A stretch of 64,000 bases of DNA. It comes from Thozetella sp. PMI_491. Taxonomy: Eukaryota > Ascomycota > Sordariomycetes > Chaetosphaeriales > Chaetosphaeriaceae. The DNA lies in the NCBI GenBank assembly GCA_021432635.1, contig MU270068.1:124001-188000 (forward strand), given 5' to 3'. Every line of letters begins with the position of its first letter. Within the stretch, counting starts at the first letter, position 1. The notes beneath the pieces are model-generated. The model ran no database searches and had not been told where the DNA came from. It saw only the letters and a list, made by a program, of their open reading frames with translations. Both the position numbers and the translations under genes were made by a program. This document shows positions 44,835 through 56,012 of the stretch, piece by piece.

Positions 44835-45112
44835 GCCCCGGTGTTCCGCTCCTTTGTCGGCATCCGTTGCACCTCGGCATGTGCTGGTCGGTCTGCCGAG
44901 CAATTGTGTGACGCCTCTGACGGCAGGCCATCCCCTCCTCTTTTCATGATTTCTTTCCGCGCTTCATCGTCGATTCTCCCTTCGTGCCGCTCCTTTCCTC
45001 CGTATTATTACCCGACGATCTCGACGCGCCCGACCAGCCCGAATTGAGCTTCGACCGCCCTGACACCGGACCCTACCGATTGCGTTTCCATTTCTATCCT
45101 CCTCGGTCCCGA

Positions 45113-45132
45113 CCCCCCCCCCCCCCCCCCCC
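45113..45132 (+). repeat. Poly-C tract, 20 bases, just before PEX11 start codon
   Basis: An uninterrupted run of 20 C followed by AAG and the ATG at 45136. It would lie in the mRNA leader. Confidence 0.95.
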
Positions 45133-45135
45133 AAG

Positions 45136-45898
45136 ATGGTCGCCGACGCCGTCGTCTACCACCCTTCGGTGGCGCACTACCTCAAGTTCGTGGCCACCAC
45201 CGTGGGCCGCGATAAACTGCTGCGAACAATCCAGTACTTCGCGCGCTTCTATGCTTGGTACTTGCTGCGGACCAATGCGCCGCAGGCCAGCATCTCCCCC
45301 TGGGAGGCGGCTAAGAAGCAGTTCGGCCTCGTGCGCAAGGTGATGCGCGCCGGCAAGAACGTCGAACACTTCAAGGCCGCCGCCGTGGCCGCCGATAGCA
45401 AGACCACAGACCCTGTCCTGCGCTACGCCGCCGTCGGCCGCCAGTTGGGCTACGCGGGCTACCTGACCTTCGACCTCGCCACCCTTCCCGATGCGCTGGG
45501 CATCCGCAAGTCGCCCTCAGCGAAGCGGCTCCAGCAGGAGGCCTACCGTTTCTGGGCCGCTGGTATTCTGTGCAGCATCGTCGCCCAGACCTACACCCTC
45601 TACCGGCTGCGGGAGCGCGAGGCCAAGGTGGACCGTAAGGAGGGCGAGGGCGTTGTCGAGAGCAAGCGTATCGCAGTGTAAGTCACCTCCTCTCACCGCG
45701 CGGCGGACCTGCCATGCTAACCGCATCGTGTGTAGGGAGCGCGCCTCCAGCAGGCTGCAGCTGACCTCGGACCTGTGCGACATCACGGTCCCCCTCGCAG
45801 CTCTCAGCTGGGTCAACTTCGACGATGGCATCGTCGGTCTCGCCGGCACGGTGAGCAGCTTGCTCGGTGTCTACTCGCAATGGAAGAAGACCGCCTAG
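45136..45898 (+). CDS. PEX11: Peroxisomal membrane protein PEX11
   Basis: Two exons, 45136-45677 and 45736-45898, giving 234 residues. The sequence has the PEX11 hallmarks: an N-terminal amphipathic helix after VVYHPSVAHYLKFVATTVGR, the RDKLLRTIQYFARFYAWYL block, FGLVRKVMRAGKNVEHFKAA, and a C-terminal pair of membrane segments (FWAAGILCSIVAQTYTLY and VPLAALSWVNFDDGIVGLAG) ending GVYSQWKK. PEX11 bends the peroxisomal membrane for elongation and division and is induced by fatty acids. The ATG follows a 20-C run, so ribosomes must traverse that homopolymer. Together with the peroxisomal thiolase at 37.5-39.0 kb and FBPase between them, it makes this part of the window a peroxisome/fatty-acid neighbourhood. 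Confidence 0.94.
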
Positions 45899-48203
45899 TC
45901 TGTATGCGCGGCTACCACGCGCACTGGGTGCGGTGTGATGCGCCGCAGCGCAGCGCATCGCGCCTCTCTGCCCGCCGTCCTAGCCAGGTGCGCAGGCATG
46001 CGTTGCCTGCTGCCTGTCTCGGCCCCATCTGTACAATGAATGCATTGCAAGCTTCGAGGGGAGGATGCATTTCTATATGGCTTAATACATGGTGATTTAT
46101 TACCTCGACTTGGCTTAGGATACGGTCTACCGTTGCCCTCGACCTCGTGCATGAACGTGATAGCATCGTACCTTAGACTGGGTCGTCGAGTGTCGAGTGG
46201 CGACGACCAACTTGTCCAAATGTATTTGCGTGTCTCTTGTCGCTCCCCCAGGGGCAATGGCATCCGAGTAGCCCCTTTTTCTTGTCAACAACCTAATCGT
46301 ATCCTGGGTGCTGCAGCGTTACAGCAAGCGACTTGTGTGGCTTAGCGGTCGGCGGAAACTCGAGAAAGCATGCTGAGGAAGGGCAGCGCGACAGGGTATA
46401 AGTATCAAAATGCAAGAGCACAGCCGGGTCTTTGACGCAGGTGCGGCACTCTGGCCTCCCTAGCAGCCACCTTGTCGGAGAAACTCCATTGCCAATCAGC
46501 AGCAGCACCCCCCCGTAGCCTCTCGAGGGCGAGAGGCGGCTGTCGGTGAGCAGCAAGACCAGGGACCGGCGCACGACCAATGTCTCAATGCCGCGCCTCG
46601 TCACCGACTCCTCATCTGACTGTGGCTCATCGTTTTCGTTGGGAATCGTGGCATCATCGATGCTCCGGCCGGCCGATTACGCACGAGGCAAATGGGAACT
46701 GCTGGAGAGTTGCACCGAATAAGGAATACTCAGCGGGCGCCGGGCGATGAATCCAGCCGGCTCGGACCACGGCTGCCCCAACTCTGAGCAATTCAGCGCT
46801 GCCCGAAAGACTAGGTGCCGTGTCAGCCGGCGATACGGGGTGCTTTTTGGCCGAGGCAGCTCGCTGGCTGGGGCCACGGGGTGGACCTCATGCATCGCTG
46901 GGCGCCAGTGATCGACGGTCGCCCAAGACCTCGGCCGGGTCGAGGTTGTGATTGGACCCCCTGCAAGCAGCACTGCTGTGGCCTTGACTCGCCGGAGCGG
47001 TGCTTGAAACCCACCGGGAGCTACGAGGTAAGAGGGAGCAGGCGGCAAGTAGGTACAGGCAAGACAGGTAGGTAACAGCAGCATCTCACCTCTGGGAAAC
47101 GGCTGTGTCGCAGCGGCGCGTGGCCATCAGCCGATGTGGACTCGAGCTCAGAAGGCTCAGAACGCAGCCGCCCTCATGTGCCAAGGCTAGATCCCCTCTT
47201 TCCCGTGTTCTGGATCGACAGCTGCAAGCTGTGTAAGAGCTGGCACGGGCCAATCGCAGAGGTCCCAGAGCAACCCCTCGCTGCGCTTGTGCCACGGCTG
47301 GGATCGGCGCTTCTTTCTTGATTCGTCTCTACAGATGTCGCAAGGGGTTTCATGGCCACAAGGCATCGCGCGCCCGCGAGAAAACCGCCCCGAGAAGCAG
47401 CAGAGCATGCGACAAGAGGCGCCGTCGGCAATTAAAACCACATAGGGCAGTCTATAGCAGCAATCAGGAAGGCCATTTGGCTCTGGGCGGCCCTCGAGCA
47501 GGGGCGGTTGCCCCGCGATCGGGTACAAGATAGGAAACCTACTTCCGGATCGAGCTAGGCTTAGCTGTCCGTTTTGTTGAGACGGAAAAGGGACCATCCC
47601 ACCTGCGGCTGTTTCACCTAGACCTCCCCCCGGCGCCTCTCGAGGACCTGGTGCTGCCCGGGACCTACGTACTAGGAATTGTGGGCATAGATAGACTCGC
47701 AAGGTAGCTTGTTCGCCGTTTCTGGTCCCTACAACCCTCGACTCTGCCACCCACACATTATCGGATTATTCTTTTTTTTTTCTTCTTCTTCTCTTCTGCA
47801 CGCTCGTGCCGGTCCTCTCCTTGTCCTCTGTCCCTCTTCCCTGGTCACCCACCCGCCCCTCCCTCCCGGGTTGTTGCAACACACCGCCCGTGTCCAAGTT
47901 GTCCCGACCGCATATTCAGAAGCGGTGGCACTCCCGAGGTGACTACACGGCCGACTCCCATACCACCAACACTCGCGTCTCTAGCGCAGCACACAGCCAC
48001 ACCGTCGCCGGTTCTCTCACCGCTGACTGCAGCAACCCTGTGGTGGCGGTTTCGGCGCACCAAGCTTCCGGGTAGTGCCAGGGCATGCCTCGGCTGTCCT
48101 TACAGACTTAAAACACGCCCAATTGGCCTCGACGACGCTCAACTGCTCTCACAGCCGGTCTGTCCAGGTCGTCCCTGCCCCTCCTCCAAGACAAGCAGCA
48201 GCC
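45899..48203. other. Intergenic, 2.3 kb
   Basis: From the PEX11 3' end to the type III PKS start. The last ~450 bases are CT-rich, consistent with a long PKS leader, and include a T-run near 47770. No coding exon is recognised. Confidence 0.5.
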
Positions 48204-49647
48204 ATGGCCGCCTCCCTAGCGCCCCGGGACCTTGGTCTCTCTATCATTGGTGTAGCTGCCCAGTATCCGCCCTACGCGCTCAAGCCCGACGCGCTGGAGA
48301 CACTGGCGAAGAAGTACCACCCGGAATCAGAGTCGTGAGTGTCCAATCCCCTCCTCCGCGCCCCGCCGCGGCTTGTGACTGACGCCAGCCGCCCCATCCA
48401 GGATGAAGAAGGTGCTCTCTATCAACCGGTACACAGGAATCGATCAGCGCTCTTCGATTGGCACGCCCGACCACCCGCTGGTGAACCAGCCCGACCCGCC
48501 CTCGATCGCCGATATCCACAAGATCTTCATGACCGATGGCGTCCCCTTGGCCGTGAGCGCCGCCCGGAAGGCCATGGCCGAGGCGCGGGTCGAGGCATCG
48601 CAGATCACACACATGGTTTCGACCACGTGCACCAACTCTGCGAATCCCGGGTACGACCACTTCGTCGCGAGGGATCTAGGTTTGTCGTCGAACCTCGAGA
48701 AGGTGCTCCTGCACGGCATCGGGTGCAGTGGTGGGTTGGCAGCCCTGCGGACAGCGGCGAACCTGTGCCTGGGCCATGCCATGCGGGGCTTGCCGGCGCG
48801 CATCCTCTGCATGGCGCTGGAGGTCAGCACGACCATGGTGCGCAGCGAGCTGGAGAGCATCCACAAGCTTCAGGAGACGCGCATTGGCGTCGCCCTGTTC
48901 AGTGACTGCGCTAGCGCCGTAGTGATCAGCAACGGAATTGGCGAGCAGGCGGAGCCCGTGTACGAGCTGCTCGGGTGGCAGCACCACATCGTGCCCGACA
49001 CGGAAGAGGACCTCGGGTTCGACGTCGACCCGGTGGGGTGGAAGGTCGTGCTGTCGCCCCGCGTGCCCAAGCTGACCCAGGCGGTTATCGAGCCCACCTA
49101 CCAGGCGCTCCTCGCCGCCGCGCCGCCGCTACCTCCCGCCTACCAGGCCGCCGCCGACTTCGACTGGGCCATGCATCCCGGCGGGGCCACGATTTTGACA
49201 GGCGCGGAGCGCGCCATGACCATCACGCCGGAGCACATGCGCGCGAGTTACGACACGTACATCAACCACGGGAACAGCAGCTCGGCCACCATCTTCAGCG
49301 TCCTCGACCGCCTGCGCTCCAAGGACATGGATGCTATGGCGCCCGGCGGCCGCCCGAAAGACTATGTCGTCGGGTGCGCGTTCGGCCCCGGTATCGCCGT
49401 CGAGATGTGCCTCCTGAAGCGGAACCTCGGGATCCAGGATATGGTACCGGGCATCCAAACCCCGCCTGAGAGCGAGGTTAGTAGCCGGAGCGGGGACGTG
49501 GAAGAAGAGTTTGAGTCGGACGGTCCTAAGGCTGCGGAAGCCGGCCCTGTACAACATGAGCAGAGCGAGGCCGCTGCGGCGCGGTTAAAAGCGGCAGAGG
49601 ACCAATCATTCATCAGTGAGGCGTTGGAAGGCGTTGAGCTAGATTAG
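48204..49647 (+). CDS. Type III polyketide synthase (chalcone synthase-like)
   Basis: Two exons, 48204-48334 and 48402-49647, giving 458 residues. The catalytic triad is visible: Cys152 in GIGCSGGLAAL, His302 in WAMHPGG and Asn335 in NHGNSSSATIF. VSTTCTNSANPGYD, the family's fold signature, precedes the Cys loop, and a GFGPG-like loop appears as CAFGPGIAVE. Type III PKSs condense malonyl-CoA onto a starter acyl-CoA with one active site; fungal members make alkylresorcinols or alkylpyrones from long-chain starters. No tailoring enzymes are clustered closely. Odd: about 65 residues follow the fold (from about 390), acidic and Ala/Glu-rich, ending ALEGVELD; such tails are variable among fungal homologues. 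Starter specificity cannot be told here. Confidence 0.92.
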
Positions 49648-50951
49648 ACGGTTCTCGAGACACGCCTAGAGGGAACAAGGGCTTCAGGGCGAGGCCACAC
49701 GACCGCGCGACACGACTATATCCCATTTTTATCTACTGTAGAGCAGGACCATGAGACGGCTGGCATGCAGAGCGCGGGCGCGTCTCGCTTCATGACAATT
49801 CCGATACGACCTGTAAGAGAGCTTGGATATCCGTGGCATCGTATCTAATCCTAATTATACACATGTCACACACCGTTGGCCAAAGTATGTAGATGCTACC
49901 TCTCTCCGTGGTCGTTCCTTCATACCGGCCGCACTGATGCTCACTACCCCTTCCTCGTCCAGCCTGCTCCATTTTGAAGTGGGCCTTGATCATCTGGTAG
50001 GCCGTTTTGACGAGGATCGCCGTGTCCCGAATGATGGTGCGGAGCGCCCCAGCCATATCGGCATTGTACTGCTCCCGGTTGCTCTCTAACAAGGTCTCGC
50101 CGGTCCAGCGGCCCGGCGATGATACCTCGCAGAACGTCGAATCGATCGTCCATATTGATGAGACTAAGCGACTTACCCGTCAGCTGGTGCTCGTGCTCGG
50201 CCGGCGGGGTGTGCTTCTCGACGATGCTGAGGCACCGCAGTTCGCCGATGATGTCGGAGCTGCGCAGACTGACCGTACGTGGTAGATGATATGTTACGCC
50301 GACCTCTGGAAGGACCACCTCGAGGCTGACGAGGTGGTGTGACCGGTTGTCGTAAAAAAATATCGTAGTTACTGCCAGATCATAAAGAGCCAGTTGTTCT
50401 TCGTTAGCATACATTAGACTTGTTAGAATAATGCTCTCGGCGTGGTCGCATCGTGGTTGTCTTGCTTTAAAGCGAGAAGTCGCTAGACACCCGGAATTCA
50501 CCAATGAGTTCTAGGTCGATATCGTCGTTATCCTTGAAGGGCGTAAGTGAGGGCTAGACAGAAAACTTCCAGCCTCCGGGAAGGGAGGTGCAAGGTGAGT
50601 ACCTAAAGCAGATAGAGGAACAGTTATCGCTAATTTACGTATCTTACATCCAGGCCGTAGTGAATAGACAAGTTAAAGTGGTCTTACTTCGGGAAGGTCA
50701 CTACGTATAGTCCTTTGCCCCTTTGCACAGCCATTGAAAGGCTTGGATGTTGATATATTTAGCTGTGGCGGTTTGTAGTAGCATCACAGGTTCTAGCCAA
50801 GCAAAAATTTGCACGATCCTCAGGTATCACTATCTTGTTTGCAGCCCGATTTTCCAAGGACAAGGTATCCCATTCCCAGGATCTTCTCGTAGTTGTATGT
50901 TTGTTTCTCCAACTAGTCCCAAACACTTGCCACATCTCACACCTGCGCCCA
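49648..50951. other. Intergenic, 1.3 kb, AT-richer
   Basis: AT-richer than the flanking genes. It holds the PKS 3' UTR, a protein-like relic on minus at about 49790-50504 (separate entry) and the 3' UTR of the Git1-like gene. Confidence 0.5.
49790..50504 (-). pseudogene. Protein-like remnant in two frames, family unknown
   Basis: Two overlapping minus-strand frames, 49944-50504 and 49790-50092, carry protein-like sequence with mixed hydrophobic and charged residues (for example VTTIFFYDNRSHHLVSLEVV and MAGALRTIIRDTAILVKTAY). The second starts where the first changes to low-complexity sequence. Composition is AT-richer than the intact genes. This resembles a decayed host gene or one with an undetected intron. 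I do not recognise the family. Confidence 0.35.
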
Positions 50952-52690
50952 CTAAGCTTTCGTCTCCCCCTTGCTCTCGTCCATCTCGGGAGCTGCTTCG
51001 AGCTGCTCAAGACTCTCTCCCTTCTTGAGGCCGAGCTGGCGCGTATCGTACCCGTTCTCCTCCAAGAAGGCCCGGAATCTCGCGTCTTCGAGGGTGATGG
51101 TGTCTTGGCCGACATTTGGGAGGCAGAAGAGCGCAAGAGCCGCACTCAGGATGCAAAGGCAGCTGCTGACGTAGAATGGATACTGGGCCGTCGCCGTCGC
51201 GTTGTCGCCGCCTGCCTGCTCAATGTATGGAAATACCCAGGTGCCAACAAACGCCCCAATCTTGCCAATGGCGGCAGCAGTGCCGTAGTATTGTCCGCGG
51301 ATGCCCGTCGCGCACGTCTTCGCCGCCAACAAGCCGATGTTGTTCCCAGGCCCGGCTTCGCCAAGAGCGAGGAAAATGCCGTAGACAACTGCGAACCCTG
51401 CGACCATGTTTGGTTGAGACAAGTTAGAATAATCACCCGCCATGATGAAGCCGACGATGGCCTGCAGAGTCACGCCTGCTGCGAGGGCGTAGCGCGGACC
51501 AAACCAGTCAGAAAGAGGAGCGCCGAGCATGGTTCCCGGGATGTAGAACAGGTTAATGACTGATAAACGATCAGCGCTTGTTCTTTCTTCATGCGGCGGA
51601 GGACGGGAGGTTACTTACCTACGTTCCACCCCAGCGTTTGGGTGAGAGGCGCATCCTCGCCGTAGATGTTGGCTAGAATGGTAGAGGAGTAGATACCGAA
51701 TGAATAGGCCGAGACTGTGTGAGGATGTCAGTATCTAGCTTTTCACTTCGTTAGGCGAAGACTCACAGTCGTAGATGAACCAAATTAAGCTGACGACGAA
51801 TAGGCGCCATCCGTAGAAGCGGAGTGCAAGCCCGTACGGCGTCTTGGCGTGACGCATCGAGTTCCGGGTGAACTCCTCGGGCTCCTTCACGCGCAGGCGC
51901 AGGACGAAGAGGACGATAGGGAAAACGACGCCGATCCCCAGGCTGGTGCGCCAGATGGTGCTATAATGCTCGTTGTGGCAGGCGGCAGCGACGACGTAGG
52001 GAACAAATGCCCCAATGACGAAGCCCCAGTCGATGGCACTATTTGTGAATAAGATAAACCAAGTGTTCCTAGTGCCCGCCTTCAGCTCGCCTGTCGACTC
52101 GGCGGCGCCAACGCTGCCAGCCGGATACTCGCCGCCAATGCCGATACCGACCTGTGCGGTAACATTAGATTTCACTTCATACCCGTGGCCTAGACAACCA
52201 AATCTACTTACAAAGAATCGCCAGGCGGTCAAGATGTTGAACATGCCCACGGGGTCGTCATGGTAGTAGGATCCGGCAGCGAGGGCCGTGAAGACGATGA
52301 GGATGATGGTGGAGACGAGCAGTGAGTTGGTACGCGACCAGTGGTCGGCGAGCCAGCCAAAAGCCAGCTGACCGACGACGGTCCCGGCGAAGGCGATGTC
52401 GCCGACATACTTCTTGGCGGTGGAGTTCTTGTAGGTATCTCCGTACTGGATTAAGAGTACGGTGCTCACGGACCCGATGACCTATGCGTGGGTTAGCATA
52501 GCCCTTCGCACGGCGAAGACAAACTAACGTTGTTGATGTAGCCGTCGGAGAAAAGTCCAGCGCCGCACGCGAACACGCTGAGGATAGAATCCCAGAACGG
52601 CTTCGCGTTCTCGAGGGGAGGGGTCTGGTCGACGATGTCCTGGGTGGCCGGGTCGGCTTCTGCCGCGGCCTCCTTCTTCTGGCCGAACAT
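50952..52690 (-). CDS. MFS permease of the glycerophosphodiester/phosphate (Git1) type
   Basis: Five exons on minus: 52690-52529, 52481-52212, 52151-51767, 51714-51619 and 51559-50952, giving 506 residues. About twelve membrane segments can be followed. Markers of the Git1/Pho84-like branch are FSDGYINNVIG in the first segment region, GQLAFGWLADHWSR (loop 2-3 motif), and GIGIGGEYPAGSVGAAESTG in the fourth segment region, followed by WFILFTNSAIDWG. The C-terminus is an acidic/Lys-rich cytosolic tail. Family members take up glycerophosphoinositol, glycerophosphocholine or phosphate at the plasma membrane; substrate is not certain here. All splice phases agree. Confidence 0.9.
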
Positions 52691-54580
52691 GATGATGAAA
52701 GGTGGGCTGGGTGCTGGGTGCGCAACAACTGGTTGCTACGTCTCAGGAGATTCCCAGGAGAGCGTCGACTTGGGAGGTAAGGCACGGAAGCTCACATGCA
52801 AGCGTGGAAGCTCTGGGGGCGCGAGGCAGCTCATATAGTAGTGGGCCCGTTCGGAGCTCTCCCCAAGAAATGGGGGGGAGAGTGCATCCGTACTAATATC
52901 ATATCGGCTGGTGCAACCTTGTAGCTACCTATCTTAGATAGCACAACGCCCCCCGCGGCATGTCTCGGTCCTTTGACCGGCCAACCAGGGCGGCGCAAGT
53001 GTGGGAAGGAGCACAGGCGAGGGAGGCCATTCCAGGGTTTTCGGTCGCAGGGGGTCCACAGGCAGGTATACCCTTACTGCTTAATTAGGTACTTGGTAGA
53101 GTCGTAGCTGTTCGGACGGGGCGCCCATTGTCAAAAGTTTTTCAATAGAATCTCGCTGGTGGGCTTGGCGAGAATCCTGTGCGCGCGATGCCTCCTCAAT
53201 CGCCTTTGTCGCCTCTTGTCGTCGCGGTCGCTCTCTTCGCGTGTTGCTTCGAGCCGCGAGGTCTAGTCTATCGCAATCTGCGGGCTACAGCTACACATTG
53301 GGAAGTCTTCCTGATTCCAGCGGACGAGTCGCCTGGACGAGACTGGCGCTGGAAGGGGCCAACTTGTGTCGCGCGACCACCTGCAGGCAGGTGCAGGTTT
53401 GAGGTGGAGTGACGTTCCTAGCTAGAGGTTAAGCTTTTTAGCGCGCTTTCTCCCCCTGCTCCCGAGCAAGAGCCGGCCACGCCAGCCAACCATCACGGCA
53501 CAGGATTTCCTCCTTCCTACCTGCAAGGGTGCGATGCTCGGATATTCGGCAGCCGCTCGTGGCAACTGGCGATAGTCCTTCAGGGCGCGCGCCGAGGTGC
53601 TCGAGGCGGTTGCGGCGGGCATCAAGGCCTATCGGGAGCGGCGCTGGGCTCCCAGCAGCAGATAAGAGCCAGTTGGAAACCGAGTGTACGAAGTACGGAG
53701 CTTGAGCGCTTGAGCAAGGGAATAACAATCTGGTAGAGCAACGTTTCCTTAGTGCCTTTCGGGGCCTAACTATCTTGAACCTTTGACCGAGCGATGGAGA
53801 TGGATGCAGCTGTCGGTGACGCCGAACCCACTGCAGGACCCCACACCCCGTCTGCAGGCCGCCACTCCACCCCACACCTCCAGAGCAGCAGAGCAGCAGA
53901 GCAGGCGGCACACACCACCTCGGCGCGCCTTCTTCAGTTAGGGCCCGGCTTGACCATCGATGCCAAGAAGAGATCCCGAGGCACGGATAGATCCAGCCGC
54001 AAGCTGAATAGGAGGGGAGGCGCTTGAAGGCTACATAGTATGCACCGCGTGCACGCATGTCATGTCACATCCCGTCTGGGCATGCCTTGTGCTCCGTCTT
54101 GTCTGGTTCAGTGGCTGTCGCTTTCCAGCTGTCGGACCGCCGCACTCGGTCCCCACCGCTCGAACCCTACCTAGTAGGAGCTGCTTCCTTCCCACTTCGG
54201 ATCCGCTCGACCCCAGAAGGTCATTTCTCAGGGCCGTGTGCTTCCAGTATAAGTACACCCAACGACGGCCGCGATGGCCAATGGAATACTGCTGCCTCCC
54301 CCACGTGCACTCCAAGTATCGGAGAGTTTCGCCTAACAAGATTTGTGAGACGACGATGCGTCGACGATGTCCGAGTGCGAACGCGTGAAAGCCGTCAGCA
54401 ACCCTTCTGGGACGTCTCCCATGGACCGTCGGCGAACTACGAGCCAGGAAGAAGCCACGCTATCGACGCAACAGCGACACGCAATCCCTTCTAGTGCCGC
54501 CAGGAGCATGAGCATGGAAAGATTTCCTTCCCCGGACCCCGCCACCGACGAGATGGACCAAGAGTACTGAGTGCCCACCC
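52691..54580. other. Intergenic, 1.9 kb
   Basis: Upstream region of the Git1-like gene and 3' side of the threonine aldolase gene. A 75-codon frame at 53188-53412 on plus begins with a hydrophobic stretch (PLVVAVALFACCF) that could be a signal peptide, but there is too little to call it a gene. No other exon is seen. Confidence 0.45.
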
Positions 54581-56012
54581 CTACAGTCGGGCGCGTTCGC
54601 GGCCACCTCGGCTGCTCTGCGCTCCGTGGCTCGCCTCCTGGTGCCCTCCTAAGGCGTCGGTCATGACAAGATTCAGCCTCTGCATGGCAGCCTCGCAGAT
54701 TTGGTGGTGGAAGACCAGCCGCTTTCCATCGAGCCGGATACCGTGTTTCCGACCCAATGCATTGAGAGCTTCCGCCGACAGCGCGGCGGCGCGCAGGTCA
54801 AGCCAGAGCATGTTGGTCTCGGCCGGCCGCGACAGCCTTCCCCCCTTGCCCAACCACATCTGGGCTGCCCGCTGGGCCAGCGTGTGGCTCTGCGCCAGGA
54901 CGCCGCGGGTGTCGGTCTGCCCCGGGCCGAAGTTTTCAAGGACAGCCTGCCGAGCGGCAGCTGCCAAGACGCCAGCCGCGCGCATACCGCCGCCGATGCC
55001 CTTGCGTAGCCGCCGAAGCCGATTAATACTGGGAGACCGTCAGCCATTTGTCAGCCTCTCAGGAGTGTCTAGGGAGGCCGAGGCCATATATCGGGAGCAG
55101 AACCCACGCCAAGGCTCTATTGGGGATACAGCTGCTCCCAGACGGTACCAGAAAGGGCAATGAAAAACACGGGTAGTACTTGCAGCGCGGCAGAGCCCAG
55201 CACCATGGCACCCATAGGCGCGCCCAAATTCTTACTAAAATCCAGCGTGAGGACATCACAGCACTGGGCGAAGTCGCGCACCGTCCCCGCCCCGGCGGCG
55301 ACGGCCTCCCAGAGTCGAGCGCCGTCCATGTGTACCGCAATGTCGTGCGTGGCAGCCCATGCCCGGATCCGCTTCAGTTCCGCGAGGGGAACAACTCCCC
55401 CAGCCGCCGTGTTTTCGATACTGACGGCGCGCGTAGGGCATTTGTGCACGTCGTCGGTCCGCACAGCGTGCTGAGCGACGTCCTCAAGCACAAGATAGCG
55501 CCCGTTCCGGGGCCGGATCGCCTGGACTAGGGCCCCGGATAGAAAAGCAATACCCCCAGCTTCGAAGTGGACGAGGTGTGACTGTGCATCAACAAGGACC
55601 GCATGTGGTGGTTGGCCAAGGAGAGCGCGAAGGGCCAGCTGGTTAGCCATTGTACCAGTGATAACGAAGGCGCCGTCCTCATGACCGCAGAGGTCTGCCA
55701 TGGCCCTCTCGAAGTCGAGGGTGGCTTGGTCCTCGCGGAAGACGTCGTCCTGGAGCGTTGCATTGGCTATCGCTGCCAGCATCCCCTCGGAGGGCGTAGT
55801 GACGACATCGCCTGGATATCTTGTGAGCACTGCGCTCTCTGCGCGTCCCACCGGGAGGGGGATTGCTTACTTCGAAAGTCATACGCTGCACCGGTGCGCT
55901 CTGGATGGCCCCAGCCTATGCAGGCCTTGTCCCGATCGTGTGCTTCCCCTAGCTGGTCCATGCTTCTACCTTCTCTCCGATCGGATGCTCTCCGGGCGGT
56001 TTTGGCCCCCAT
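54581..56012 (-). CDS. Low-specificity L-threonine aldolase (PLP-dependent)
   Basis: Three exons on minus: 56012-55871, 55811-55184 and 55028-54581, giving 405 residues. The first splice restores DFRSDVVTTPSEGML, the family start; LTLDFSKNLGAPMGAM holds the PLP lysine (Lys241), and HMDGARLWEA binds the cofactor. The last exon begins LINRLRRLRKGIGGGMRAAG. The enzyme splits L-threonine or allo-threonine to glycine and acetaldehyde. The second intron uses a GC donor (GCAAGT); only this site joins GSAAL to INRLRRLRK. A later ATG at 55961 (MDQLGEAH) is an alternative start. Members also occur in biosynthetic clusters for beta-hydroxy amino acids; the next gene is an MFS transporter, but no synthetase is nearby. 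Confidence 0.88.

Larger units (their letters stand above)
44476..45135. promoter_or_regulatory. PEX11 upstream region
   Basis: 660 bp holding the CYP505-like gene's 3' UTR and the PEX11 promoter. Landmarks: CCTCGG at 44581 and 45101 (candidate FarA/FarB cores), a three-copy telomere-like CCCTAA repeat at 44817-44834, and a 20-C run at 45113-45132. Confidence 0.45.

Noticed and set aside
48204-52690. Type III PKS plus Git1-like permease as a biosynthetic cluster
   Set aside because: The permease type suits nutrient uptake, no tailoring enzymes are present, and a decayed region lies between them.
53188-53412. Possible small secreted protein (75 codons, hydrophobic start)
   Set aside because: Only the leader-like segment is suggestive; the rest lacks Cys pairing, bias or splice support.
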